DNA of 64,000 bases, taken from an uncultured Flavobacteriaceae bacterium (lineage in GTDB: Bacteria; Bacteroidota; Bacteroidia; Flavobacteriales; Flavobacteriaceae). Shown here piece after piece: positions 7,147 to 17,250 of the stretch. Numbering within the stretch: the first letter of the stretch is position 1; each line of letters begins with the position of its first letter. The position numbers and the translations under genes are program-made. The notes below the pieces were generated by a model. It saw only the letters and a list, made by a program, of their open reading frames with translations. It made no database searches and was not told where the DNA came from. The DNA lies in contig CANLCJ010000012.1 in NCBI GenBank assembly GCA_947489085.1, positions 37,046 to 101,045 on the forward strand, given 5' to 3'.

Positions 7147-9993
7147 ATGAAACACCTCCTAATTGCCTTACTATTAATAGTGCCATGCTTCGCAAACGCC
7201 CAAGACCCTATGCCGCAATATAATTTAGACCAATCTTTACCAAAAGATACCACCGCAGTTCGAGGTACATTGGCAAATGGATTTAAATATTACATTAAAA
7301 AAAATGAAAAACCAGAGCACACAGCTTATATGTATCTTATCGTTAAAGCGGGGCATATGCATCAAGACGAAGCGCAATTGGGTTTAGCACACCTTTTAGA
7401 ACATATGGGTTTTAATGGTACAAAACATTTTAAAAAAGACAAACTTATAACGTATTTAGAAAGTATAGGAATGACGTTTGGAGCAGATCTTAATGCAAGT
7501 ACAGGTAATTACGAAACCACATATAAGTTAACCATACCAACTAAAAATAGAAAAAATGTAGATAAATCGTTTCAAATTTTAGAAGACTGGGCGCATAATA
7601 TGTCTTTAGAAGAAGATGCAATAAACGCAGAACGTCCAGTAGTATTGGAGGAATTTAGACGAAGACTAGGCAGTAGAGAACGTGTAGGTAAACAGGTTCT
7701 TAACTTCTTATATAAAGATATGCTGCATACAAGAACATTTAAAGATGATAAATTAGAAAACATTAAAAACTTTGAGACTAAACACTTGCGTCGTTTTTAT
7801 AAAGAATGGTACCGCCCTAATATCATGGGACTGGTTGTAGTTGGAGATGTAGACCCTAGTTACGTTGAAAATAAAATAAAAGCGCATTTCGAAAAGCTGG
7901 TAAATCCAGATAACGAAAAACGTTTAGCCCTTGTAGATAGTGTGCCATTTCATAAAGGTACAAAGGCTAAAATAATTACAGATCCAGAAACTACAAGAAC
8001 TCAAATGAGTTTAAGTTTTATAGATACACAAAGTACAGAAGGAGAAAAAAACGCTTTAAAAAAAGAACGCGATTTTATTACTAGAAGGCTGCTTCTAGGT
8101 ATGTTGAATAAGCGTTTACGCGAACTATCTAATAGCGATAATCCTCCATTTATTAACGCAGGCGCAGGGAAAAGAGGTACATTAAGTCGCTATTTTGAGC
8201 AATTTACAATAAGTGCATCTGTAAAAGAAACAGAAGCAGAGACAGGCTTAGAGCATCTAATTACCGAGTTAGAACGCGTAAAACGTTTTGGGTTTTCCCC
8301 AGAAGAATTACAGAAATCTAAAAAAGAAGTTTTAGAAGACAACGAAGCATATAACGAAAGTAAAAACGATTGGGACTCCAAAAGATATCTAAGACCTTTA
8401 ATCGGTGAGTTTTTAAATACAGGTGTATTAGCTGATAAGACATTTTTATACGAGTTTTACAAAGCTGAAGTACCCAATATTAGTTTAGAAGATGTAAATG
8501 CATTGTTTAAAACCTACTATAAAAAGGATAATAGAGCCTTAATTTTAATAGCGCCAGAAAAAGAAGATTTAAAGCTACCTACGGTTGAAAACCTTCTGGC
8601 GGTTATTACAAAAACAGAGAATAATCCTAGCATTACCAGATATAAGCCTCAGGTATTAGATACTGAGCTTATAAAGAATTTAAGACCAAAGGGAAGTATA
8701 GTATCAGAAGAAAGCAAACGCCATGGTATAAAAAAAATAACGTTAAGTAACGGATCTACAGTATTGTATAAAAAAACAGATTTCGATAAGGATAAAGTGC
8801 TATTTAAAGCAGTAAGTAATGGCGGCACATCGTTACTTTCAGATGCAGATTATAAAGGTGTGGGGCAAGTATTGCAGTTCGCCAGTTCTACAGGTGTTGG
8901 CGGTTATAAAAACTACGAACTACAAGAATTGTTATCCGATAAAGATGTACACTTAAATTCCAGAGTAAGACCTTATAAAGAAGAACTTAAAGGACACGCA
9001 AGATCGAAAGATTTAGAAACATTATTTCAGCTTATATACTTACGGTTTACAGCCATAAACGAAGATGCAAAAACGTACAATAAAACAGCAGAGAAAGTAA
9101 AAGCATCAATAAAAAATAGAGCCTTAAGCCCAACAAGTCTATTTAGGCAAGAAATAAACAAGCTAAGTCAAAAAGGAAACCCTAGATTTATAGACACCCG
9201 AGGTAAAGGTAATTACGAGCGTATACTAGATTCTGTACCTTATGAGGACGTATATAAAACATATACAGAACGTTTTGAAAATTCGGGAGATTTTAATTTT
9301 GTATTTGTGGGCGATTTTGATGAAACCGAATTGAAGACTTTATGCGAAACCTATATCGCATCGCTACCTTTTACAGCAGATCGCGAAAAGTTTGTACTTT
9401 CTGATTTTAAACACAGTTTAGAAAACGAAAAGTTAACCGTTTACAAAGGTTTAGAAGACAAAGCGACATTAGAAATGTATTTTGAAGCAGATGCTAAATA
9501 TAGAAAAAGTGAGAACGACGCCATTAAGATATTTGGAGCTGTACTAAAACAGCGTTTAAAAAAAGCATTACGCGAAGAAGAAGGAGGTATATATGCATTA
9601 GGGAGTAGTTTTAAGCATTATAAAAGACCTTACCCAAGATATTCAGCATATATAACATTCGATTGTAGCCCAAAGAATATAGACGCTTTAGAAAAAGAAG
9701 CTTTGGCGGTTATAAAAACATTTATAGAAAAAGGGCCAACAAAAAAGGAAGTAGAAGCTATTAAGGAGAATAGAATACTAAGTCACGAAAAATCACTTAA
9801 AAAAAACAGTTACTGGTTAGGTTACCTCTACGATAAAGCGAGGTGGAATAAAAATAAATTTTATGATGTTACAGTGTCTAAAAAATTTTTAAAAAAATTA
9901 ACACCAAAATTTATTAAAAGTGTTTCTAAAAAATACATTACAACACCCTATTTAACAGCGAAACTATTACCAGAAGCTAAGAAAGAAAAGTAA
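7147..9993 (+). CDS. M16 family zinc peptidase (pitrilysin/insulinase type), exported
   Basis: A 948-residue protein with a signal peptide (cleavage expected after about residue 18, FANAQ). It is a full-length tandem M16 protein. The N-terminal half has the inverted zinc motif HLLEH at residues 82-86 and the further Glu ligand Glu162 in NAERPVVLEEF. The C-terminal half has the M16_C fold but no second HxxEH, as usual for these two-domain enzymes. It should degrade peptides in the periplasm or outside the cell. It is flanked by about 200 AT-rich bases on its 3' side and seems monocistronic. Many charged residues and a Lys-rich end (KLLPEAKKEK) are seen, with no sorting domain. Confidence 0.9.
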   Translation: MKHLLIALLLIVPCFANAQDPMPQYNLDQSLPKDTTAVRGTLANGFKYYIKKNEKPEHTAYMYLIVKAGHMHQDEAQLGLAHLLEHMGFNGTKHFKKDKLITYLESIGMTFGADLNASTGNYETTYKLTIPTKNRKNVDKSFQILEDWAHNMSLEEDAINAERPVVLEEFRRRLGSRERVGKQVLNFLYKDMLHTRTFKDDKLENIKNFETKHLRRFYKEWYRPNIMGLVVVGDVDPSYVENKIKAHFEKLVNPDNEKRLALVDSVPFHKGTKAKIITDPETTRTQMSLSFIDTQSTEGEKNALKKERDFITRRLLLGMLNKRLRELSNSDNPPFINAGAGKRGTLSRYFEQFTISASVKETEAETGLEHLITELERVKRFGFSPEELQKSKKEVLEDNEAYNESKNDWDSKRYLRPLIGEFLNTGVLADKTFLYEFYKAEVPNISLEDVNALFKTYYKKDNRALILIAPEKEDLKLPTVENLLAVITKTENNPSITRYKPQVLDTELIKNLRPKGSIVSEESKRHGIKKITLSNGSTVLYKKTDFDKDKVLFKAVSNGGTSLLSDADYKGVGQVLQFASSTGVGGYKNYELQELLSDKDVHLNSRVRPYKEELKGHARSKDLETLFQLIYLRFTAINEDAKTYNKTAEKVKASIKNRALSPTSLFRQEINKLSQKGNPRFIDTRGKGNYERILDSVPYEDVYKTYTERFENSGDFNFVFVGDFDETELKTLCETYIASLPFTADREKFVLSDFKHSLENEKLTVYKGLEDKATLEMYFEADAKYRKSENDAIKIFGAVLKQRLKKALREEEGGIYALGSSFKHYKRPYPRYSAYITFDCSPKNIDALEKEALAVIKTFIEKGPTKKEVEAIKENRILSHEKSLKKNSYWLGYLYDKARWNKNKFYDVTVSKKFLKKLTPKFIKSVSKKYITTPYLTAKLLPEAKKEK

Positions 9994-10202
9994 TAATACT
10001 ATAGTTTTTAAAGAGTTAAAATTTTTTTGTTATGGAGAGGTTGTAGTAGGTAAAATAATAAATAACATAAAGTAAACTATATATATGGTTAAATCGTAAT
10101 GGTTTTACACCTAAAAAAAGTATGAGTTAAACTATTATGTAAGATTTTTATAATATTCTGATGTAACTTTAGGGCATTAATAACACCCTAACCATCCCAA
10201 TT

Positions 10203-11714
10203 ATGAAAAAAATTATAGTCCTTATCTTTTGTGTGTATTGTAATAGTATTATAGCACAAGTGCCAACAATTAAAGAGCGTTACAAAAAAAATGATAATAA
10301 GAATTTTGCGATAAACTATAAAAAGTTACGAGAATTAAAAAAGGATACATCTAGTTGCATCGTCAAACTATTAGAAGGTTTAAAGGTAAACGATGAAATA
10401 ACGTCTAATAGTGATTTGAAGACCAAAATTCAGAAATTAGAATGTCAACTTAAACTTGAAAAATCATGTGATACAACTAAAGTTACTAAACTTTCTAAGG
10501 AAGAAATTGACACAAAAATTTCGCAATTAAAAATTATTGAAGCAGGACTGACTTTTAGTTATAATGATGATAAGAAATTTGAATTTACTGTAAACTCTGG
10601 ATTCTCAGAAAAAAAGCTGTTAAACACCTTGAATGATTTAGGGTTTGAGATGGAATGTTACACCATAAAAGACGCGGGTTGCGGTTTTTTGCAAAATGAT
10701 GATAAGCAGGTAGACCCTCTTGTAGTAAGATTACTGCCTAAGGCAGCAATACGGTATTTTGAAGATGTCATGGAACATGCCAAAGACACACTTGCAAAAA
10801 GTGAAGAGGAATTAGCAAAAGCAAAAGATATAAACGAAATAATAAAATTATCAGATGCTATTAAAGCTGAACGCGAAACTTTTAAATTTGCAAACAGATC
10901 TTTATTGTGTGCTAAAAAGAAACACTTTTGGGGAGATGCGTTTTTCCCAACATCCGATGCCACAAAGGGGCAGGCCTTCGAGGCAATTTATGATAAAGAT
11001 AACGAGCAAAGTTTCTATTTTGGAAACGAGGCCACATTGTTATTTAACACCAACGGCAGTGGTGCTACTATAGAAACAGAACTGGCATCGGCTTATTTAG
11101 GCGCTTTTAAAATTACATTTGGATCCTTACTATCTAATCAAGGTACCATTGAAACAAATAACGACAGTACAGAAGATGGCAACATGCAAAATGCGGAAGA
11201 TGCAGAAGAGAATACTATGGAAAATACCGAGCAAAGCATGGAGGAGGCTGATGAAACTGCTGCTTTTCAACGTTTAATTTCTAAAGGCGGTAATGCGTAT
11301 CTGGAAATTGTATATCCCATCCATTACTACCAGAGTAAACGTGCTTTTACGTATTTAAATTTGGGCGCTAGAGCAGGAGTAGAATTGCAAGAATTTAATA
11401 CCGATGTAAATACCTCTAATGGGGTAGGAAGCCTTTTTGGTAATTTTTATTACAGTCTTTCCACAGACGATAATACTTTTAATTTCTTTACCAACATAAA
11501 TTATGGCCTTTACGCGGGAGGCAGCGATTTTTACCAGAGATTATCTGTAGAAGATGAAAAGCCTTTTGGTTTTGGAAATATTACGGCAGGCGTAACCATA
11601 CAAGGTAGTGTGCGTTTTGCAGTAACGTTTGCCACGTTGAGTTCAGATCGAGATTTAAGAAGCAACTCTATTATGTTAAGTACACAAATTTTATCGAATA
11701 TTTTTAACAAGTAG
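10203..11714 (+). CDS. Secreted protein of unknown function, possible outer-membrane beta-barrel end
   Basis: A 503-residue protein that I do not recognise. A signal peptide (MKKIIVLIFCVYCN, cleavage likely after IIAQ at residue 19) leads into a Lys/Glu-rich helical region with several Cys, including SSCIVKLL and CQLKLEKSC (about 40-100), and a probable coiled coil near 195-240. An acidic Met/Glu/Asn-rich linker follows (about 318-350: NMQNAEDAEE, ENTMENTEQS). The last 140 residues alternate polar and aromatic residues in a beta-barrel-like pattern (YLNLGARAGVEL, FTNINYGLYAGGS, ending with TQILSNIFNK). That suggests insertion in or association with the outer membrane. It stands alone between the M16 gene and a bidirectional terminator. 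Confidence 0.7.
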   Translation: MKKIIVLIFCVYCNSIIAQVPTIKERYKKNDNKNFAINYKKLRELKKDTSSCIVKLLEGLKVNDEITSNSDLKTKIQKLECQLKLEKSCDTTKVTKLSKEEIDTKISQLKIIEAGLTFSYNDDKKFEFTVNSGFSEKKLLNTLNDLGFEMECYTIKDAGCGFLQNDDKQVDPLVVRLLPKAAIRYFEDVMEHAKDTLAKSEEELAKAKDINEIIKLSDAIKAERETFKFANRSLLCAKKKHFWGDAFFPTSDATKGQAFEAIYDKDNEQSFYFGNEATLLFNTNGSGATIETELASAYLGAFKITFGSLLSNQGTIETNNDSTEDGNMQNAEDAEENTMENTEQSMEEADETAAFQRLISKGGNAYLEIVYPIHYYQSKRAFTYLNLGARAGVELQEFNTDVNTSNGVGSLFGNFYYSLSTDDNTFNFFTNINYGLYAGGSDFYQRLSVEDEKPFGFGNITAGVTIQGSVRFAVTFATLSSDRDLRSNSIMLSTQILSNIFNK

Positions 11715-11719
11715 AGATA

Positions 11720-11758
11720 AAAAAATCCCTTCTAAAACTTACTTTAGAAGGGATTTTT
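11720..11758. terminator. Bidirectional hairpin terminator between the secreted-protein gene and groEL
   Basis: Arms AAAAATCCCTTCTAAA and TTTAGAAGGGATTTTT form a long nearly perfect stem with A-run and T-run flanks. It lies between the ends of convergent genes and can serve both. Confidence 0.9.
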
Positions 11759-11781
11759 AATATTTCACTAAGATGTGTTTT

Positions 11782-13443
<1,662 letters not shown>

Positions 13444-13516
13444 TTATGCTGTTGGATTTTTAAATAATTAATTTTTAAGATTGCTGAAAAGTCATGCGTT
13501 AACAGCAGGACACTAT

Positions 13517-13792
13517 TTATATAATAGCCAATATGTCGCTTTCGCGCATAATTAGGTAATCGCTACCTTCTAATTTAAGGTCTGTACCAGCATATTTACC
13601 ATATAAAACAGTATCTCCTACTTTAACGGTAACAGGCTCGTCTTTTGTACCAGGTCCAGCAGCAACTACAGTTCCTTTTTGTGGTTTTTCTTTGGCGTTA
13701 TCAGGAATAATAATTCCAGAAGCTGTTTTTGTCTCAGCTGCAGCAGGTTCTATAAGAACTCTATCTGCTAAAGGTTTAATGTTTAATCCCAT
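13517..13792 (-). CDS. groES: 10-kDa co-chaperonin GroES
   Basis: A 91-residue protein with the family pattern: [14 protein letters not shown] at the N-terminus, the mobile-loop region ([17 protein letters not shown]), and the [26 protein letters not shown] end. It caps the GroEL ring during the folding cycle. It is the first gene of groESL. The sigma-54-like element and the palindrome just upstream (13845-13885) are the probable control region. Confidence 0.98.
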   Translation of the reverse strand: MGLNIKPLADRVLIEPAAAETKTASGIIIPDNAKEKPQKGTVVAAGPGTKDEPVTVKVGDTVLYGKYAGTDLKLEGSDYLIMRESDILAII

Positions 13793-13844
13793 TTTAGTTT
13801 TATATTTTAATAAATTATGTTATTGTTAAACGCTTATTAGATAA

Positions 13845-13859
13845 GCTAAAAATGTGCCA
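13845..13859 (-). promoter_or_regulatory. Sigma-54-like -24/-12 element upstream of groES
   Basis: On the minus strand the bases TGGCACATTTTTAGC match the RpoN consensus TGGCAC(G)-N4-TTGC with one mismatch in the core of the -12 box (TAGC for TTGC), and the spacing is exact. The predicted start lies about 40 bases before the groES ATG. A gene for a sigma-54 activator lies 3.5 kb away in the same block. Confidence 0.45.
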
Positions 13860-13870
13860 CGACATTTAAA

Positions 13871-13885
13871 CTGACAAACTTTCAG
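13871..13885. promoter_or_regulatory. Imperfect palindrome CTGACAAACTTTCAG upstream of the groES promoter
   Basis: The 15-mer has dyad symmetry CTGAxA...TxTCAG and lies directly upstream of the -24/-12-like element. Its place suggests an operator or activator site for heat-shock control of groESL; the binding protein is unknown. Confidence 0.35.
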
Positions 13886-13892
13886 CAATAAA

Positions 13893-13921
13893 AAAATGCC
13901 AACTTAAAAAGTTGACATTTT
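13893..13921 (-). terminator. Terminator after secG
   Basis: A hairpin with arms AAAATGCCAACTT and AAGTTGACATTTT (one internal mismatch) lies 24 bases downstream of the secG stop. It isolates groESL from the upstream secG operon. Confidence 0.65.
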
Positions 13922-13944
13922 GTATGTTTTATTTAAGATAAGAC

Positions 13945-14298
13945 TTATTGAGCAGCGTCGTTCGCAGTACCAGCATCTGGCAAAGCTTGCGATGGTGCGT
14001 CTTGTATAGGTTGTGTTGTTTGTGCGTTTTCGTCGAAAGCTTTAGATTCTGTAGCGCTACCTCCTCTATTTATAGCAACATTAGATACTAGAATAAGAAC
14101 TAAAAGAAGTGTAGCTAACGTCCAAGTACTTCTGTCTAAAAAATCTGTTGTTTTTTTAACACCTCCTAATTGTTGTGTGCCACCGCCACCAAACGATGAA
14201 GATAACCCACCACCTTTTGGGTTTTGTACCATAACTACTACTATTAGTAAAAATGCTACAACTACGATAAGGACTAAAAATATTGTAAACGTACCCAT
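13945..14298 (-). CDS. secG: Preprotein translocase subunit SecG
   Basis: A 117-residue protein with two membrane helices (about 3-24 and 56-75) separated by the SecG loop VVMVQNPKGGGLSSSFGG with its Gly-rich stretch, followed by a polar Ala/Gln/Asp-rich cytoplasmic or periplasmic tail. SecG assists SecYE/SecA in protein export across the inner membrane. Its start lies 4 bases after the stop of the upstream TPR gene, so the two are cotranscribed. The tail is longer than in E. coli SecG, as is common in Bacteroidota. Confidence 0.93.
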   Translation of the reverse strand: MGTFTIFLVLIVVVAFLLIVVVMVQNPKGGGLSSSFGGGGTQQLGGVKKTTDFLDRSTWTLATLLLVLILVSNVAINRGGSATESKAFDENAQTTQPIQDAPSQALPDAGTANDAAQ

Positions 14299-14302
14299 TA
14301 TT

Positions 14303-15223
14303 CTATTTATTTTGTTCTTGTAATTGTTCTACTGCTTTAATTTGGTTTGCAAAGAAACTACTTTTTTCTGGATATTTCAAACTTAATATCTTATAGGATT
14401 GAATTGCCTTTTTATAGTTTTTCTGTTCCACATAAATTCGAGCCAATGTTTCCGTCATTAACCCCTCTGGTTCTGCAACGCGTATTGTTACAGGATTATT
14501 TTTAATAGTGCTTGCTTTTTTTGGCGTTATTTTTGGGTTTTCTGCAATAAACTTATCTATAAGTTCATTCTGTTTTATTTTGTGTGGTTCTTTATCGTGT
14601 TGTGCCTCGGGTGTTAATTCTTGTTGAGGTACTGGTGCAGATTTCGTTCGTTTAACGGGCTGTAATGTTGTAAGTTTAAGCCATTCGTTAAAAGAGTGTG
14701 TTTCTCTTTTTTCAAATACAAGAGGTTTTCCCAAATTAAGTGTGGCCTCTGGAGTACGTTCTTGAGGTGCTTCTACTTTTTGTGATGGTGTTGTTGTGTT
14801 GTTTTTTAACGGAGACTTTGGCTGAAATAATTCTGGATCTAAAACACCATCGGTATCTTTAATGTGTTGCTTCAAAACATCATCTACAGTCAAGTGTTTA
14901 TCTGTAGAAACGTCGCTTACAGTTACATCTATAGCATTTATAGAAATGTTGTTCTGTTTTATGTTTTTAGATATTTCGTTTTGTAAAAACACATTAGAAG
15001 TTATAAAATCGAATAAAATACTTCTGTCTGTAGTGTAAGCAGCTGTAATTTTTAGATGCGTATTATAGGTTTCGCTTTCTTGTTGCCTTAAGCCTTTAAG
15101 GTATAACGCTTTTGCAGCTTGAAAATAAGGATGCTCCGTAACAACGCGTTTTAATGCTTCTGTTTTTTGGGCATTAACCTGTTGTGGGTGTTGCAATAAG
15201 GTTGTAAAATCGTGACTATTCAA
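14303..15223 (-). CDS. TPR-like protein of unknown function, between lptE and secG
   Basis: About 306 residues. The open frame reaches upstream to 15280, but that would overlap lptE by 50 bases. A TTG at 15223, 7 bases after the lptE stop, gives the N-terminus (M)NSHDFTTLLQHPQQV, which fits homologues in this position as I recall them. The N-terminal third contains a helical block (HPYFQAAKALYLKGLRQ), the middle is Pro/Thr/Lys-rich and probably disordered, and the C-terminus carries a TPR-like pair (LARIYVEQKNYKKAIQSY, then LSLKYPEKSSFFA). There is no signal peptide. It belongs to the lptE-secG operon, so a link to envelope biogenesis is plausible but inferred only from context. Confidence 0.8.
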   Translation of the reverse strand: MNSHDFTTLLQHPQQVNAQKTEALKRVVTEHPYFQAAKALYLKGLRQQESETYNTHLKITAAYTTDRSILFDFITSNVFLQNEISKNIKQNNISINAIDVTVSDVSTDKHLTVDDVLKQHIKDTDGVLDPELFQPKSPLKNNTTTPSQKVEAPQERTPEATLNLGKPLVFEKRETHSFNEWLKLTTLQPVKRTKSAPVPQQELTPEAQHDKEPHKIKQNELIDKFIAENPKITPKKASTIKNNPVTIRVAEPEGLMTETLARIYVEQKNYKKAIQSYKILSLKYPEKSSFFANQIKAVEQLQEQNK

Positions 15224-15230
15224 AACACTG

Positions 15231-15740
15231 TTACCATTTTGCCAAAGAGGCGTTAAATACATCTTGCGTAATACGCTCAAAAATTTCTTCTATAGCATTA
15301 TCTCTAACAGCTCCTGTAAGTTGCAAAGTACCATCATAATCACTAAAAAAGGAAAAGGCTTGGTCGAATTCTGCCTCAGGATCGTTTTTATCAAAAAAAT
15401 GAATTTTTATTGTAATTGTGAGTCTGTTTTGAGCGGCTGTATTGTCTGCTGTTGCCGTTGTTGGCGAAATACGGTATTCTGTTATTTCACCTTCATATAC
15501 GATATCTCCATTGGAGTTTACGTTATTAAGATTGGTTTGGTTCTCCAGAATCTCAATCATACTATTTCTAAAGAGCAGTTCTAATCCGGGTTCTATAAGT
15601 AGCGCATTGTTTTCAAACCGATTTACCTGAAATGTTTTTGTGTCTGGAGAGATAGAGGCTCCTGTAAAGGAGTATATGCCACATGAGGTATTGAGAATAC
15701 TAAATAGAAAAATTGTACAAAGAAGATTTAAAAATTTCAT
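15231..15740 (-). CDS. lptE: LptE-family lipopolysaccharide assembly lipoprotein
   Basis: A 169-residue lipoprotein: signal peptide with lipobox LNTSC (Cys20), then GIYSFTGASISPDTKTFQV, typical of the Bacteroidota LptE family, and a two-layer alpha/beta body ending in FERITQDVFNASLAKW. LptE plugs the LptD barrel in the outer membrane and helps deliver LPS to the surface. It lies in the conserved order sigma-54 activator, lptE, TPR protein, secG. Here a 1.4-kb gene has been placed between it and the activator gene. Confidence 0.88.
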   Translation of the reverse strand: MKFLNLLCTIFLFSILNTSCGIYSFTGASISPDTKTFQVNRFENNALLIEPGLELLFRNSMIEILENQTNLNNVNSNGDIVYEGEITEYRISPTTATADNTAAQNRLTITIKIHFFDKNDPEAEFDQAFSFFSDYDGTLQLTGAVRDNAIEEIFERITQDVFNASLAKW

Positions 15741-15760
15741 AAGAATTTAAAAATAACACA

Positions 15761-17182
15761 TTAAAGTTTAATTATTTTTTTTGCGAGTATTGCATCTTCA
15801 AAAGATGCTTTCATTATGTAAACACCAGAAGCTAATAAGCGTGTATCAACAGTTGCATTATTACTTGTAGCAACTTTAATACCGTTTATATTAAATACAT
15901 CTATTTTTGTTATTTTTTTAGGGCTTTCTACAACTAGCTTATCTTTAATAGGATTAATAAATTTTATATTCTCTACGATCGTTTCATTTATAGACAATGT
16001 ATTTGATAGGGCGTACTTTGCTAAAACCAAACGTGCTATGTTCTGATTAGAAATACTAATGCCGACAGCAAATAAAGAGTTTTCTGTAGCCTGAACGTCA
16101 TTGAAAAATAAACTTGGTAAATTATTTTCTATATAAAAAGGCTCATTGTTTAGATTGATTGATTCGCCAGATAAATTGTAGGCTTCGAAAAAAGGCGCAA
16201 CCCCAAAATCATTATTTTGTTCTATATCTCCCATAGTATAAAAAATAGTATTTGAAAATGTATGTGCAAAATAGCCCTGAATTCGAGGGTCGTTTACAGA
16301 TTTTAAATCTGTAAATCCGTTGCTATTAAAATTAGTGTCTAAAACTCCATTTAAATCTATTTTGTATAGTCTACTAATTGGAGGAGAACCTGTGGTTATA
16401 GAATAAACAAATTGATCGTCAAAGATTCTAGCATCATAATCACTTTGATCATCAACAGGGAAAGAGAAAACCCCTTCCTCTCCAAAACTTTCGACCAATT
16501 CGCCATCGATGTCCTGTTTGACTATGCTTGTAGTAGTTGCCGAAAATATTTCATTATTTTCACTAACTCCAAATACATAAGTAATAGAAGCATTTTGCAT
16601 GCCATTATTCCCGAAAGAAGTATCTAATTGACCACTGGTAGTGTAGCGGCTTACCACACCAACAGAGCTTGTTATCAAAAACGTGTTGTCATTTAACACG
16701 ACCAGACTATCACCAGAAGAAGACTGGTTAACCATGGGTGTCCTCAACTCTCCATTATCAGCAAAAGAAATGTCTAAGTTTCCGTTGGAATCGTATCGAA
16801 ATATAGATTGTTGACTAGTTGAAGTATTTGTTCTTCTAAAATGCACTAAAAATCCGTCGAGGTGTTCCTGTATATCAAATTCACTATCGAAATCTACTAT
16901 ATCTAGAATGCCGTTATTACCAAAATTTTGATCTAAAGATCCATTTGAAGTTAGTTTTACGATGAAATTATCTGTTTCATTATTGGTAAAAGCAACACTA
17001 ACCCCAACTAAAGTGGTTTCACCTTCGTTTAGTATTGTTAATGTCGTAAAGCTTGATTCACCTGCAAGAGGTAGTGTGAAAAATCCGTTATCACCAAAAC
17101 TAGTATCAGGAACTATAGTTTGCGAATTTAAAATTTGTGATATTGAGATAATTAAAAATAAAAGGCTTAATTTTTTTTTCAT
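15761..17182 (-). CDS. Secreted delta-60-repeat protein with type IX secretion sorting domain
   Basis: A 473-residue exported protein: signal peptide (MKKKLSLLFLIISIS) followed by delta-60-type repeats recognisable by DTSFGDNG, DQNFGNNG, DISFADNG, DTSFGNNG and DTNFNSNG at intervals of about 50 residues, which form a beta-propeller-like fold. The last 75 residues form a type A sorting domain (NPIKDKLVVES, VFNINGIKVA, LASGVYIMKA, KKIIKL), so it should be secreted by the type IX system whose core genes gldKLMN lie in this window. The function is unknown and probably at the cell surface. It is inserted between lptE and the sigma-54 activator, genes that are usually adjacent. Confidence 0.88.
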   Translation of the reverse strand: MKKKLSLLFLIISISQILNSQTIVPDTSFGDNGFFTLPLAGESSFTTLTILNEGETTLVGVSVAFTNNETDNFIVKLTSNGSLDQNFGNNGILDIVDFDSEFDIQEHLDGFLVHFRRTNTSTSQQSIFRYDSNGNLDISFADNGELRTPMVNQSSSGDSLVVLNDNTFLITSSVGVVSRYTTSGQLDTSFGNNGMQNASITYVFGVSENNEIFSATTTSIVKQDIDGELVESFGEEGVFSFPVDDQSDYDARIFDDQFVYSITTGSPPISRLYKIDLNGVLDTNFNSNGFTDLKSVNDPRIQGYFAHTFSNTIFYTMGDIEQNNDFGVAPFFEAYNLSGESINLNNEPFYIENNLPSLFFNDVQATENSLFAVGISISNQNIARLVLAKYALSNTLSINETIVENIKFINPIKDKLVVESPKKITKIDVFNINGIKVATSNNATVDTRLLASGVYIMKASFEDAILAKKIIKL

Positions 17183-17250
17183 AAGTTGTTTTTTAATGCT
17201 TGTTTGGGGCGTTGTATAATAAATTAATTATGTGTTAGATATAAATCTTT

